This document shows, one piece after another, positions 7,498 through 15,645 of a DNA stretch of 27,432 nucleotides. The position numbers and the translations under genes were made by a program. The notes under the pieces are model-generated. The model saw only the letters and a list, made by a program, of their open reading frames with translations, searched no databases and was not told the DNA's origin. Position 1 is the first letter of the stretch. Every line of letters starts with the position of its first letter. Source of the DNA: a bacterium (lineage in GTDB: Bacteria > Verrucomicrobiota > Verrucomicrobiia > Methylacidiphilales > Verrucolacustridaceae); assembly GCA_009921985.1 (NCBI GenBank), contig RFWS01000005.1, positions 1-27,432 of the forward strand. Direction: 5' to 3'.

Positions 7498-9300
7498 CTA
7501 ATCCCCAAACGCCTTCAAGACCTGTAGAAAGGCCTCCTGAGGAATATCCACTTTGCCAAATTGCTTCATCCGCTTCTTTCCCTCCTTCTGCTTCTCTAGC
7601 AACTTCCGCTTCCGGGTAATGTCGCCACCGTAACACTTCGCCGTCACGTTCTTTCCAAAGCTTTTTACATCCTCCCTCGCCACTACCTTGCCTCCGATCG
7701 CCGCCTGAAGGGCCACCTTGAACAACTGCGGCGGAATTACTTCCTTGAGCTTTGCGGTCAGCACGCGTCCACGCGAAGCCGCCTTGTCCCGGTGAACGAT
7801 GCAGGAAAAAGCATCCATGGGCTCGCCGTTCACGAGGATTTCAAGTTTTACCAAATCGTTGGTCCGATAGGGGCCGTGCTCATAATCCATCGATCCGTAC
7901 CCCCTTGTGATGGATTTAATCCGGTCACTGAAGTCCACCAGGATCTCATTCAGGGGAATTTCGGTGGTCAACATCACACGCTTCGCGTCGAGCGACTCTG
8001 TCTTTTGCACCTCTCCCCTTTTCTCCCTTACCATCGCCACAAGGTCGCCGATGTTTTCGTTCGGGCACAGCAGGTAGACCGTTACCATCGGCTCACGGAT
8101 TTCCTCGATGACGCTCGGGTCTGGCATCTGCACAGGATTCTCCACCTTCAGCACTTTGCCGTTCGTCAGGTGAACCTCATAAATGACGCTCGGATACGTG
8201 GAGATCACCTCCATATCAAACTCCCTCGCCAACCGCTCCTGCACGATTTCCATATGGAGTAGGCCGAGAAACCCGCAACGAAAACCAAACCCAAGAGCCG
8301 GAGAGCTTTCCGGGGTGTACACCAATGCCGAGTCATTGATCTGCAACTTGCCCAACGCCAACTTTAGTTTCTCGAAGTCGGCTGAATTGATGGGGTAGAT
8401 TCCGGAAAACACCATTGGTTGGACCTTGCGGAATCCGGCAAGGGGTTCCTTGGCCGGCTTCAGCGCATTCGTGATTGTGTCACCAATGTCGATCTCCGCT
8501 GTGGTCTTGAGATTGGCCACCAAATACCCCGTGTCGCCAGGACCTAGCCTCTTCCCTGGGGTCAACTTGGGTGTGAATGTCCCCACTTCCTTTGTCTCGT
8601 ATTTTCTTCCGCTCTGCATCAGTTGGATGGGCGTTCCGGCCGTGATCTCCCCGGAAACCACCCGCACATAGGCAATCACGCCCCGGAAAGTGTCAAAAAC
8701 ACTGTCAAACACCAACGCCTTCAGATCCTCCCCTTCCGCTCCTTTAGGCATGGGTAGCCGTTGGACCACTGCCTCCAGCACCTCGGGGATCCCCTGCCCC
8801 GTTTTGGCGCTGACCAGAAGGGCCTCCTCGGCCGGAATGGCCAGAATTTCCTCCAGTTGCCGTTTCACTCCCGGGATGTCCGCACTAGGCAGGTCGATCT
8901 TGTTGATCACCGGGATCAGCGTCAGTCCCTCTTTGTGGGCCAAATGTACGTTGGCCACGGTTTGGGCCTCCACTCCTTGGGCGGAGTCGACCACGAGGAG
9001 AGCCCCTTCACACGCAGCCAAAGACCGTGAAACTTCATAGGAGAAGTCCACATGCCCCGGGGTATCAATCAGATTGAGGCGGTACTTTTGTCCATCTTTT
9101 GCGGTGTAGTTCAAGGTGACGGGATGGGCCTTGATGGTGATGCCTCGCTCCCGCTCCAAGTCCATGGAGTCCAGCAACTGGGCCTGCATCTCTCGATCGG
9201 AAATTGCCCCCGTCGTTTGCAATAAACGGTCGGAAAGGGTCGTCTTTCCGTGGTCCACGTGGGCAATGATGCAGAAATTCCGGATATGCTTGGGGTCCAT
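7498..9300 (-). CDS. lepA: Elongation factor 4 (LepA GTPase)
   Basis: This translational GTPase binds ribosomes and affects initiation and elongation under stress. The product is 600 residues, matching the family's usual length. G1 is AHVDHGKTT (13-21), G3 is DTPGHVDF, G4 is NKIDLP, and the C-terminal LepA-specific domain carries NVTAKCYGGDITRKRKLLEKQKEGKKRMK, given here only in its key parts CYGGDITRK and KQKEGKKRM. ATG 9300 gives the standard start MDPKHIRNFCIIAH; the long upstream open frame is not LepA sequence and overlaps rpe. It follows rpe by 17 nt and is immediately followed by lepB, the classic lepA-lepB pairing known from proteobacteria. Confidence 0.97.
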   Translation of the reverse strand: MDPKHIRNFCIIAHVDHGKTTLSDRLLQTTGAISDREMQAQLLDSMDLERERGITIKAHPVTLNYTAKDGQKYRLNLIDTPGHVDFSYEVSRSLAACEGALLVVDSAQGVEAQTVANVHLAHKEGLTLIPVINKIDLPSADIPGVKRQLEEILAIPAEEALLVSAKTGQGIPEVLEAVVQRLPMPKGAEGEDLKALVFDSVFDTFRGVIAYVRVVSGEITAGTPIQLMQSGRKYETKEVGTFTPKLTPGKRLGPGDTGYLVANLKTTAEIDIGDTITNALKPAKEPLAGFRKVQPMVFSGIYPINSADFEKLKLALGKLQINDSALVYTPESSPALGFGFRCGFLGLLHMEIVQERLAREFDMEVISTYPSVIYEVHLTNGKVLKVENPVQMPDPSVIEEIREPMVTVYLLCPNENIGDLVAMVREKRGEVQKTESLDAKRVMLTTEIPLNEILVDFSDRIKSITRGYGSMDYEHGPYRTNDLVKLEILVNGEPMDAFSCIVHRDKAASRGRVLTAKLKEVIPPQLFKVALQAAIGGKVVAREDVKSFGKNVTAKCYGGDITRKRKLLEKQKEGKKRMKQFGKVDIPQEAFLQVLKAFGD

Positions 9301-9317
9301 GGCGGAAAGATCGGGCC

Positions 9318-10004
9318 TTAGCCCGAAACGGTGGCGGATTGCGCCGATTTCCGCAGATTGGCCACGGCCTGGGTCAGATCCGGTTGCCGAAATAAGGCCG
9401 TTCCCGCCACCAGAATATTGGCTCCGGCGCTCACACAAGGGCGGACCGTATCCTCTCCGATCCCCCCGTCCACTGTGATGTCGACGTCGTAGTTCTGTCG
9501 GAGAATCACTTCCCGCGCCTCGCGGATTTTCGGCAACACTTCCGATAGAAAAGCCTGGCCCCCGAAACCGGGATTCACTGTCATCAATAAAAGCTGCTGG
9601 ATCTTGGGCAACAACGGTACGGCATGTTTGAATAAGGTTGGTGGGTTGATCGCCAATCCGGCGCGGCAACCCATTTCGCGAATTAGGTCCAAGGTCCGGG
9701 AGACCGTGTGCCGAGCCTCCAGATGTACGCTCAGACAATCGGCCCCCGCCTCCACAAAGTCCCGGGCATAGCGGTCCGGTTGCTCAATCATTAGGTGCAC
9801 GTCGAGGGTCACGTCCCCCATAACTTTTCTCAGGGTGCGCACCATGTTTGTCCCAAAAGAGATGTTGGGCACAAAATGGCCGTCCATCACATCGATATGC
9901 ACCCACTCTGCCCCGCTCTTTTTGATCCGCTCCGCTTCCTCGTCAATGCGACCCAGATCCGCGGCGAGCACGGAAGGGGCGATGATCAACGGCCGGCTGG
10001 TCAT
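9318..10004 (-). CDS. rpe: Ribulose-phosphate 3-epimerase
   Basis: This enzyme interconverts ribulose 5-phosphate and xylulose 5-phosphate in the pentose phosphate pathway, in the cytoplasm. The 228-residue protein shows the full TIM-barrel motif set: IAPSVLAADLG at the N-terminus, the metal/catalytic HIDVMDGHFVPN, DVHLMIEQPDRY, MTVNPGFGGQ, and the phosphate-binding VDGGIGEDT and AGTALF near the C-terminus. Its ATG (10004) overlaps the stop of the upstream glyoxalase-like gene by four nucleotides, indicating translational coupling. lepA follows after 17 nt. Confidence 0.97.
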   Translation of the reverse strand: MTSRPLIIAPSVLAADLGRIDEEAERIKKSGAEWVHIDVMDGHFVPNISFGTNMVRTLRKVMGDVTLDVHLMIEQPDRYARDFVEAGADCLSVHLEARHTVSRTLDLIREMGCRAGLAINPPTLFKHAVPLLPKIQQLLLMTVNPGFGGQAFLSEVLPKIREAREVILRQNYDVDITVDGGIGEDTVRPCVSAGANILVAGTALFRQPDLTQAVANLRKSAQSATVSG

Positions 10005-10393
10005 GATGCTTTTTTCCCTTTTTCAACGATCTCCACCTCATAACCCTCCGGGGCATCTAAAAAGGCAAAGCGGAGGCCTGTCGAGGTGGTGGTGGGTCCA
10101 TCACTCCATGGATACCCGTGGCCGGCTGCGTGTTCGCCAAATAGGTCCAAGTTCTCGACCTCAAACGCCAAGTGAACAAGGTCAGCCGGACAGTTCACCG
10201 GTCCAGCGGCTGGGTAGTGGCAAAGCTCAAGCATTTCCCCGCCCGCGGCGGGTTGCAAAAAAACCAGGGTACTGCCCCGCGGCGAGGTGGTTCTGGAAAC
10301 CTCCTTCAGGCCAAGGATATCCCGATAAAAGCCAAGGCTCTTTTCAAGATCATGAACCCGAAACCTGGTATGAAGCCACTTTCCAACATTCAT
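10001..10393 (-). CDS. Glyoxalase I-like (VOC superfamily) metalloprotein
   Basis: This is a 130-residue protein of two beta-alpha-beta-beta-beta modules. Its candidate metal ligands are His8, Glu56, His74 and Glu121, a spacing almost the same as the nickel ligands of E. coli glyoxalase I. It also has the FYRDILGL helix motif, DLVHLAFEVEN and APEGYEVEIVE. Glyoxalase I converts the methylglyoxal-glutathione hemithioacetal to S-lactoylglutathione; a different thiol or substrate is possible in this organism. ATG 10393 is the only credible start, because no ATG, GTG or TTG lies in frame between it and the end of gpsA, and no Shine-Dalgarno sequence is visible. It sits 49 nt after gpsA and overlaps rpe by 4 nt. 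Confidence 0.85.
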   Translation of the reverse strand: MNVGKWLHTRFRVHDLEKSLGFYRDILGLKEVSRTTSPRGSTLVFLQPAAGGEMLELCHYPAAGPVNCPADLVHLAFEVENLDLFGEHAAGHGYPWSDGPTTTSTGLRFAFLDAPEGYEVEIVEKGKKAS

Positions 10394-10442
10394 GGGGAGG
10401 TAATATGTCCATCCTTCGGCCCCTCCGTCGAACTGGAATCTC

Positions 10443-11333
10443 CTAAACCGTTTCCGCTTTGGGATCCCTTTCAAGGAGCGCCTGCAACGCTTCCTTGGGA
10501 GACTTACCCTGAAACAACACCGCATACAACTGGTCCGCCACCGGCGCTTCCACCTTCCGCTTCGCCTCGATTCGGTGCAGGGCCTCGGTGGTCGGCACTC
10601 CCTCGCAGACACCCTTCACCGAGGCCAAGGCCTGATCGAGCCTGTCGCCTGCGCCCAACCGCTCCCCTACCCGCCGGTTTCGGCTCTCCCGGCTGTACGA
10701 GGTCAACATCAAGTCTCCGACTCCGCTCAAACCGTATAAGGTTTCTTCCTTGGCGCCCAACTGAACCGCCACTCGCACCATTTCGCGCAAAGAGCGCGTC
10801 AAAAGTCCGGCCAAACTATTTTCCCCCAACCCCAATCCGGCACACATGCCGGCCGCCAGGGCATAGACATTCTTCAAAGCCCCACCCCACTCCACTCCCG
10901 CCAAGTCGGTGGTTCGGTACACCCGGAAAGTGGGTCCATGCAGAATTTTCTGCACCTGCTTCGCCAAGGCCTCATCCGCCGCTGCGGCTACCACCGCAGT
11001 CGGGGTTTGGTTGGCTAATTCGGTCGCCAGGCTGGGGCCGGAAACCGCCGCCACCGGCGCCTGGGGCCACAATTCCCTGACGACTTCCGTGATTCTTTTC
11101 CCCGTTTCGATCTCCACCCCCTTGCTCAGGCTTACCACCGGGACGGACTGCGGCCCAAGTTCCCGAAGACAGCCCCGCACCAGTTGGGTGGGCGTCGCCA
11201 AAAAAATAATCTCAGCCGGCCCCGGCATTTTGACCCGATCCTGCTCAACCCAAGCCACTTCATGCCCGCGCGACCGAATCAACTCCCCGACGGCTCCACC
11301 CCAAGCCCCCTTTCCTAGAATCACAATTTTCAT
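10443..11333 (-). CDS. gpsA: Glycerol-3-phosphate dehydrogenase [NAD(P)+]
   Basis: This enzyme reduces dihydroxyacetone phosphate to sn-glycerol 3-phosphate, the backbone for phospholipids. The 296-residue product is slightly shorter than usual. It has a Rossmann motif GKGAWGGAVG (7-16), a SLSKGVE segment, SGPSLATELA, the catalytic lysine region WGGALKNVYALAAG, and the substrate-binding LSGVGDLMLTSYS with ESRNRRVG. The short first beta-alpha unit goes straight from EVAWVEQD to IIFLATPTQ, so the usual ~20 residues with the NRH motif are reduced. Its ATG overlaps the plsY TGA as ATGA, and the product of GpsA is the substrate of PlsY. Confidence 0.96.
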   Translation of the reverse strand: MKIVILGKGAWGGAVGELIRSRGHEVAWVEQDRVKMPGPAEIIFLATPTQLVRGCLRELGPQSVPVVSLSKGVEIETGKRITEVVRELWPQAPVAAVSGPSLATELANQTPTAVVAAAADEALAKQVQKILHGPTFRVYRTTDLAGVEWGGALKNVYALAAGMCAGLGLGENSLAGLLTRSLREMVRVAVQLGAKEETLYGLSGVGDLMLTSYSRESRNRRVGERLGAGDRLDQALASVKGVCEGVPTTEALHRIEAKRKVEAPVADQLYAVLFQGKSPKEALQALLERDPKAETV

Positions 11334-11950
11334 AATCTTTTTTTCCTTTTGGTTTTTGTTTTTCTGAATCCGTTTTCCGTGCCGGCCATGAGTCTTTGCA
11401 GGTTATCCCGGTGGCGATACCAGACCAACCCGGCCAGCGCGAAGGCCGCCAGGAGCAATGCCTTGCGGCCAGGCTCCAGCCACATCACTAAAAACGGAAA
11501 AGCGGTGGCCGCCCAAAGACTGGAGACGGAGACAATCCGTTTCACGGCAAAGGATGCGCCCCAGATCAATGCCGTCGAAAGCAAAACCGCGGGAGATAAA
11601 CCCAGGAGAACGCCGGCGGATGTGGCCACCCCTTTTCCTCCTTTGAAATTTAACCAAGGGGAAAAGATGTGCCCTGCCACCGCGGTCAATCCGGTGAGGA
11701 CTGAGCCACCATCGCCCGCCTGTAAAATCTCCCCCGCTACCCAAACTGCCAACCACCCCTTCAAGGCGTCCAAAGCAAACACCAGGTAACCCCACTCCTT
11801 GCCCAGAATCCGCCCCACGTTGGTGGCTCCAATGTTGCCGCTCCCCTTCTTCCGGATGTCCACACCTTTGGCTCGAGCCAGCCAGAAGCCAAAAGGCAGT
11901 GAACCTAAAAAGAAACCCCATGCCAGCGCCAACACTGTATCGATGATCAT
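11330..11950 (-). CDS. plsY: Acyl-phosphate:glycerol-3-phosphate acyltransferase PlsY
   Basis: This integral membrane enzyme transfers the acyl group from acyl-phosphate to glycerol 3-phosphate, the first acylation in phospholipid synthesis. The 206-residue product has five or so TM segments and the three PlsY motifs: GSGNIGATNVGRILG, the central GHIFSPWLNFKGGKGVAT, and a C-terminal WYRHRDNLQRL. The C-terminus is very basic (KTKTKRKKRL). ATG 11950 is chosen because it gives a normal N-terminal helix. A TTG at 11986 preceded by a G-rich stretch is an alternative and would add 12 residues. It is the first gene of the operon with gpsA, the glyoxalase, rpe, lepA and lepB. Confidence 0.95.
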   Translation of the reverse strand: MIIDTVLALAWGFFLGSLPFGFWLARAKGVDIRKKGSGNIGATNVGRILGKEWGYLVFALDALKGWLAVWVAGEILQAGDGGSVLTGLTAVAGHIFSPWLNFKGGKGVATSAGVLLGLSPAVLLSTALIWGASFAVKRIVSVSSLWAATAFPFLVMWLEPGRKALLLAAFALAGLVWYRHRDNLQRLMAGTENGFRKTKTKRKKRL

Positions 11951-12009
11951 CCCTTTCGGGATGGGCGAAGAGGTCAAGAAGGGCAAGGAAATCCCCCGCC
12001 TTTTTGATT

Positions 12010-12037
12010 TTGGAAGTGCCTCCTTTCTGGATAAGAT
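12010..12037 (+). promoter_or_regulatory. Candidate promoter of the TPR gene, possibly leaderless transcript
   Basis: TTGGAA (12010-12015) and TAAGAT (12032-12037) are separated by 16 nt and lie just upstream of the ATG at 12046. A start about seven nucleotides past the -10 box would fall one or two bases before the ATG, which would fit the lack of a ribosome-binding site. The match is four of six for each hexamer, so this is tentative. Confidence 0.3.
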
Positions 12038-12045
12038 TTCCCCTT

Positions 12046-13425
12046 ATGCCGGAGATTTCCTCAAGCCAGCTGGCAGGGCCCCAGGCGGACTCCTTCCGCA
12101 AAGCCAAAGAGGCCGTTTCACGTCAAAATTGGGATTACGCACTGATGTTGCTTCCGCCCATTCTGGAGGCGCAGCCGGGCTTTCTTGAGGGACGAAAGAT
12201 CCTTAGGGTCGCGCAAGTCGCCAAAACCAAGGGTAACTCTGCCCTGGAAAAAGGCATGGCCGGGGTGAAGATTGCCCCACTACTCCTTGCAGCCAAGACC
12301 ATGGCGGGCAAATCCCCTGGTTCTGCCTTTGCTAAAATTGAAGAGGCCCTTGGAGTGGACCCCACCAGCGTGCAAGCCAATGGGGCGCTGGCTGAACTAG
12401 CCCTGGCCAACGATATGCCAGGCACGGCCATCTTCGCCCATGAGACTGTCCGTATTTCCAAACCACAGGACCTTGGGAATCTGCACGGCCTGGCCCGCGC
12501 TTATCTTGCGGCCAAGCAAATGTCCAAGGCACGTGACACTTACCAGATGATTTTAAATATCAACCCCGCGGATGGTGAGGCTCTTAAGGGCATGAAGGAC
12601 GCCAGCGCGATGGTGGCCTCGCAGGAAGGCTCATGGGAAAAGACAACCGACTTTCGGGATTCCCTGAAAAACAAGGAAGAATCCCTCGCGCTGGAGTCGG
12701 CGGGAAAGGTGGTAAAGACCGCCGAAGCGATCGCCGAACAACTGGAAAGGCTTCACGCTCAATTTGAAAAGGAACCCCAGAACGTTAATCTCGCCAGGCA
12801 AATTGCCGAGCTTTGTGAAATTCAAGGTTCGATCGATCATGCCCTTCAGTGGTTCCAATTTGCCTACGACCTCACCCAAAAATCCGATCCCGTGCTGGAA
12901 AAAAATGTCTTTCGGCTCCGACTTCAGCAACTCGACAAAGAAGTCGAACAAGCGCGCGGCGCTGGCGCCGATCCGGCCGTCCTGGGGGAAATTGAGGCCC
13001 GACGCAAATCCATCACCCTGGAGGGCGCCCGCGAACGCGTCGCCCGTTACCCGAACGACCTCAACTATCGGTTCGAACTCGGCGAGGCGCTCGTCGACAA
13101 CGGTCTTTACAAGGAGGCCGTGCCGGAACTCCAGCAGGCGTTGCGCCAACCTTCCGTCCGCCACAAAGCCCTCATTCTTCTCGGTCAGTCCTATCATCGC
13201 CGGAACATGCTGGATTTGGCCGCCAAGCAGTACGCTTCGGCCGCCTCGGAGATTGTGGCAATGGACGCCACCAAGAAGGATGCAATCTACTTGCTGGGTA
13301 CCGCGCTGGGGGAAATGGGGAAAACGGCGGAGGCGCTGGAAGAGTTCAAAAAAATCTACGAGATTGATAGCCAGTACCGCGACGTGGCCGACCGCGTTGA
13401 GGCTGCCTACCAGCAGGCCTCCTGA
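12046..13425 (+). CDS. Cytoplasmic tetratricopeptide repeat protein
   Basis: This 459-residue protein has no signal peptide and no TM segment. It is built of helix pairs with TPR spacing: examples are AFAKIEEALGVDPTSVQANGAL, shown by its ends FAKIEEALGVDP and ANGALAELALAND, then LGNLHGLARAYLAAKQMSKARDTY, the repeats around 340-400 (RFELGEALVDNGLYKEAVPELQQAL type) and a final YLLGTALGEMGKTAEALEEFKKI. A charged, coiled-coil-like stretch lies at about 215-330. It probably acts as a protein-protein scaffold; no partner is visible. The start is ATG 12046, since the in-frame TTG at 12004 has no support. It is divergent from plsY (95 nt apart) and converges on rnpB. Confidence 0.85.
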   Translation: MPEISSSQLAGPQADSFRKAKEAVSRQNWDYALMLLPPILEAQPGFLEGRKILRVAQVAKTKGNSALEKGMAGVKIAPLLLAAKTMAGKSPGSAFAKIEEALGVDPTSVQANGALAELALANDMPGTAIFAHETVRISKPQDLGNLHGLARAYLAAKQMSKARDTYQMILNINPADGEALKGMKDASAMVASQEGSWEKTTDFRDSLKNKEESLALESAGKVVKTAEAIAEQLERLHAQFEKEPQNVNLARQIAELCEIQGSIDHALQWFQFAYDLTQKSDPVLEKNVFRLRLQQLDKEVEQARGAGADPAVLGEIEARRKSITLEGARERVARYPNDLNYRFELGEALVDNGLYKEAVPELQQALRQPSVRHKALILLGQSYHRRNMLDLAAKQYASAASEIVAMDATKKDAIYLLGTALGEMGKTAEALEEFKKIYEIDSQYRDVADRVEAAYQQAS

Positions 13426-13433
13426 AAGGCGAA

Positions 13434-13459
13434 GGCCGGGCGGCATTCCCCGCCCGGCC
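13434..13459. terminator. Strong hairpin between the convergent TPR gene and rnpB
   Basis: GGCCGGGCGG (13434-13443) and CCGCCCGGCC (13450-13459) form a perfect 10-bp GC-only stem with a six-base loop. It lies 8 nt after the TPR stop codon and about 10 nt past the rnpB 3' end, so it could stop transcription from both sides. There is no U-run on either strand, so it may act by pausing or by protecting 3' ends rather than as a standard intrinsic terminator. Confidence 0.55.
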
Positions 13460-13467
13460 CCCGTTCC

Positions 13468-13895
13468 GTGGAACCCATAAGCCGGATTCTGGACCCCGCC
13501 GAATTTCTCCGGCGGCTTGGCAGCCATTTCTCTGGCTCGCCGGTAGGCGAACCCCGCTAGACTCCTTGCGGAGGCTGGCGGTGCGGCTCCAACCCGGGGA
13601 CGTCCCGCTTACGCGGGACGAGCGGATCACTCGTCTCCCCTGCTCGGCCTTGCACCCTCCGGGGTTTGTCCTTCCGCCGGTTGCCCGGCGCAAGGGTGGG
13701 CTCTTACCCCACCGTTTCACCCTTACCTTTCGCCGAACAAGTCGGCGTCTGGCGGTCTTTTTTCTGTGACACGGTCCGTCAGTTCCGGGTTTCCCCGGAA
13801 CCGCCCCCGGTTTCCCGGGGCGGAGCATCCTATGGTGTCCGGACTTTCCTCTCCCGCGGCCGTTTCCAGCCCCGGAAGCGACTGCCCAGGTTCCA
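13468..13895 (-). ncRNA. rnpB: RNase P RNA (bacterial A type)
   Basis: This is the catalytic RNA of ribonuclease P, which trims the 5' leader from pre-tRNAs. On the minus strand the hallmark 5' P4 segment GAGGAAAGTCCGGACACC is present near 13835-13855, and the 3' P4 segment AGAATCCGGCTTATGGG near 13475-13490. The P1 stem is formed by GGAACC at the 5' end (13894-13889) and GGTTCC at the 3' end (13475-13470). The central conserved region includes AAGGGTGAAACGGTGGGGTA with AGAGCCCACC. The length of about 428 nt is normal for A-type RNAs; the ends are set by P1 and are good to a few bases. Long open frames crossing it are chance. Confidence 0.95.
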
Positions 13896-13901
13896 ATTGC
13901 A

Positions 13902-13929
13902 TTCATAGCCCGAAACCTGGCCCCATCAA
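13902..13929 (-). promoter_or_regulatory. rnpB promoter
   Basis: On the minus strand TTGATG (13929-13924) and TATGAA (13907-13902) are separated by 16 nt. The -10 box ends about seven nucleotides before the predicted 5' end of RNase P RNA at 13895, which fits a sigma-70-type promoter starting at the mature 5' end. Confidence 0.6.
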
Positions 13930-14066
13930 CACGGGTTTTTGAGTTTAACTTCGGGCAATAACAACCCCTCCAACTTAAGCCCGCATGTCGCCTTGTGAAT
14001 TCTGATTGAAGTAGTTGATATAGAAACTTTCTGGATGGAAGCCCTTTAGCTCCAGACCCCTTCCAC

Positions 14067-14083
14067 GACTCTTCCGAAGAGTC
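14067..14083. repeat. Short perfect palindrome after the small membrane ORF
   Basis: GACTCTTCCGAAGAGTC reads the same on both strands apart from its central base and can fold as a 7-bp stem with a three-base loop. It overlaps the stop codon of the minus-strand ORF that ends at 14082. No U-run follows it, so a role as terminator is uncertain. The remaining sequence from there to the rnpB promoter (13930-14066) shows nothing I can support. Confidence 0.35.
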
Positions 14084-14282
14084 ACTCCATCCAAACCAAG
14101 GGGTTCCAGGTAAAGAGGAGAATTGTCTCCACGACGAGGGCCATAAGGAAAGTGGGGGCAATTAGCGTGAGGGCCAAGCCGACCCAAAAAGGAATACGTG
14201 GATCAGAAATTTGTTTTTTGGTCACTTGACTGGCCACAGTCACGATGACGCCGAGCGTTAAAACAGAGGCAGTCACGACCAT
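14082..14282 (-). CDS. Putative small membrane protein (66 aa)
   Basis: This frame encodes two hydrophobic segments, VVTASVLTLGVIVTVASQ (residues 2-19) and WVGLALTLIAPTFLMALVVETILLF, of which the key parts are WVGLALTLIAP and ALVVETILLF (about 31-56). They are separated by a polar KKQISDPR turn, giving a two-helix hairpin. ATG 14282 is preferred because an upstream start at 14327 would add a polar lead (TMSCFPPRAIPRLE) unlike a membrane protein. No family is recognised, no clear ribosome-binding site is seen, and the frame is short, so it may be spurious. It is divergent from the secreted protein that starts near 14326. Confidence 0.45.
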   Translation of the reverse strand: MVVTASVLTLGVIVTVASQVTKKQISDPRIPFWVGLALTLIAPTFLMALVVETILLFTWNPLVWME

Positions 14283-14325
14283 TTCCAATCTTGGGATTGC
14301 TCTGGGTGGGAAGCAAGACATCGTC

Positions 14326-14820
14326 ATGGGGATGATTCGGTTCTCTTGGGCAGTGCTCTTACTTCCGTTTTCCCTCGCCGCCCAAAAGCTTGAACCCTGC
14401 CAACCGGAAACACCCGCCTTAAAAATGGAGGAACCGCTCCAGGCTACGGGATTACAGATTGGTGGCGTGGAGAAGTTCCCTGCCGGGATCTATAAGCCCT
14501 TAGGGAGAAATGGTGACGGCATCTTCTACCTTTACGAAAAACCGCTGACGGCCAGGTTGATGGCGGAGAGCATCCAAGTGCCGGGTGGACTTTTTGTCCC
14601 CAGCGATCCCGAGGAGGAGACCCGAGGTTGGTATAGCATGCCGGATGGTGCAAAAAGCCCTGTCCTCGCCCCCGAGCAGGGAGTCGATAGCGCTTGGGAG
14701 GGGGATCCCACTCTGCCTGCATCCAATCCCTATCAAGCCGCCAATTTATCTCGACTTAGGCGGTTCACCGGGCTCAGCGCAAAACCCAAACTGACGCTCA
14801 TCCCTCCGGCAAAACCTTAA
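14326..14820 (+). CDS. Secreted protein of unknown family
   Basis: This is a 164-residue product when started at ATG 14326. It begins with a typical signal peptide, IRFSWAVLLLPFSLAAQ, with a likely cleavage after SLAA (residue ~21). ATG 14332 is equally possible, and ATG 14245 would put 27 unrelated residues before the signal peptide. The mature part is proline- and glycine-rich, with a GGVEKFPAGIYKPLGRNGDGIFYLYE segment (key parts FPAGIYKP and GIFYLYE), and contains a single cysteine near the N-terminus (EPCQPE). I recognise no domain. It ends 6 nt from the convergent WG-repeat gene, so the two are not co-transcribed. Confidence 0.65.
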   Translation: MGMIRFSWAVLLLPFSLAAQKLEPCQPETPALKMEEPLQATGLQIGGVEKFPAGIYKPLGRNGDGIFYLYEKPLTARLMAESIQVPGGLFVPSDPEEETRGWYSMPDGAKSPVLAPEQGVDSAWEGDPTLPASNPYQAANLSRLRRFTGLSAKPKLTLIPPAKP

Positions 14821-14826
14821 CCCAGA

Positions 14827-15645
14827 TCAGTCGATAGGATTTCCCTTTTTATCAATGGTTCGGCTCTTGCCTTCCAGGCGGACGGTTGCCTTGCCGTTAC
14901 GAAAATCGGACGCCTCCTCAAAATTCGCCTGAATAACCATCGCGCCATTCCCGTTGATGTATCCGAATTTTCCAATAATGCGGTCCTCAATCTGCACCCG
15001 CGCCAACCCGTCGGAAAAAGTTCCTGCCCAGGCGTATTTTCTCTCAAAAGGCTTGGATCCGTCAGGTTTGATGTAGGTCCAGGTTTCTTTTTCGCCGGGA
15101 GCCCCGCCTTTCTGCACGGGCGCCAAGCCTTCAGAAAAAAAGCCGACCTGATCGTACTCAGGCTCGACAACCTGTTTCCCTTTTTTATCCACAAATCCCC
15201 ATTTCGCTCCGTCCTTCACCCCCCCAAAACCTTCTTGAAAAGGACGGGCCCAATCGTACTCGGGCTCAATGGCCCACCGCCCTTGTCGATCAATATAGCC
15301 AAATTTTCCGGTTAACCGGTCTCCCTCGCTGGCGGGCGCCAGGCCCTCGATAAAATCCCCCGCCCAGGAGAATCGGGCGGGAATTTTCCAATTTCCATCC
15401 GAAGCCAGATATCCCCACAGGGCCCCGTCTCGGACCGCAGCTAGTTCCTCGGAAAAATTTTTCACCTCGGCAAATTTGGGCTCAACCAACCAACCCCCGC
15501 TGGGCGAGCGAAAACCCCACTTTCCGTTTTCACCCTTCATGGGAGCCGCGCCGTTCCTGAACAGGTGGGCCTCTGGATTTTCTTCTCCGACGGAAAAATG
15601 CGCCCCCGAAAGAAAGAGGCCCGCCACCAACATGACTTGAAGCAT
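14827..15645 (-). CDS. Exported WG-repeat protein
   Basis: The 272-residue protein has an N-terminal signal peptide (LQVMLVAGLFLSGAHFSVG, about 2-20) and then about six WG-type repeats. Each has a KWGF/LWGY/KFGYI-like core followed by a D-x-x-G turn and a motif such as VEPEYD or IEPEYDWARPF: KWGFRSPSGGW, LWGYLASDGNW, KFGYIDRQGRW, KWGFVDKKGK, WTYIKPDGS and KFGYINGNG. WG repeats form beta-rich modules in surface or periplasmic proteins and their ligands are usually unknown. ATG 15645 is assumed; ATG 15633 is also possible. A TATAAA (15704-15699, minus strand) may be part of its promoter, about 55 nt upstream. Confidence 0.85.
   Translation of the reverse strand: MLQVMLVAGLFLSGAHFSVGEENPEAHLFRNGAAPMKGENGKWGFRSPSGGWLVEPKFAEVKNFSEELAAVRDGALWGYLASDGNWKIPARFSWAGDFIEGLAPASEGDRLTGKFGYIDRQGRWAIEPEYDWARPFQEGFGGVKDGAKWGFVDKKGKQVVEPEYDQVGFFSEGLAPVQKGGAPGEKETWTYIKPDGSKPFERKYAWAGTFSDGLARVQIEDRIIGKFGYINGNGAMVIQANFEEASDFRNGKATVRLEGKSRTIDKKGNPID

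Noticed and set aside
9301..9738. Long upstream extension of lepA in the same frame
   Set aside because: It overlaps rpe, has no LepA similarity, and ATG 9300 gives the exact family length and N-terminus.
10394..10426. GGAGG/CCTCC pairing upstream of the glyoxalase start, as a possible translation-control hairpin
   Set aside because: Only five base pairs with a 21-base loop, and the GGAGG is too far from the ATG to be its ribosome-binding site.
13346..14161. 271-residue minus-strand frame across the TPR end and rnpB
   Set aside because: It reads the RNase P RNA gene and the end of the TPR gene in antisense; the RNA signatures are decisive and the translation is low-complexity.
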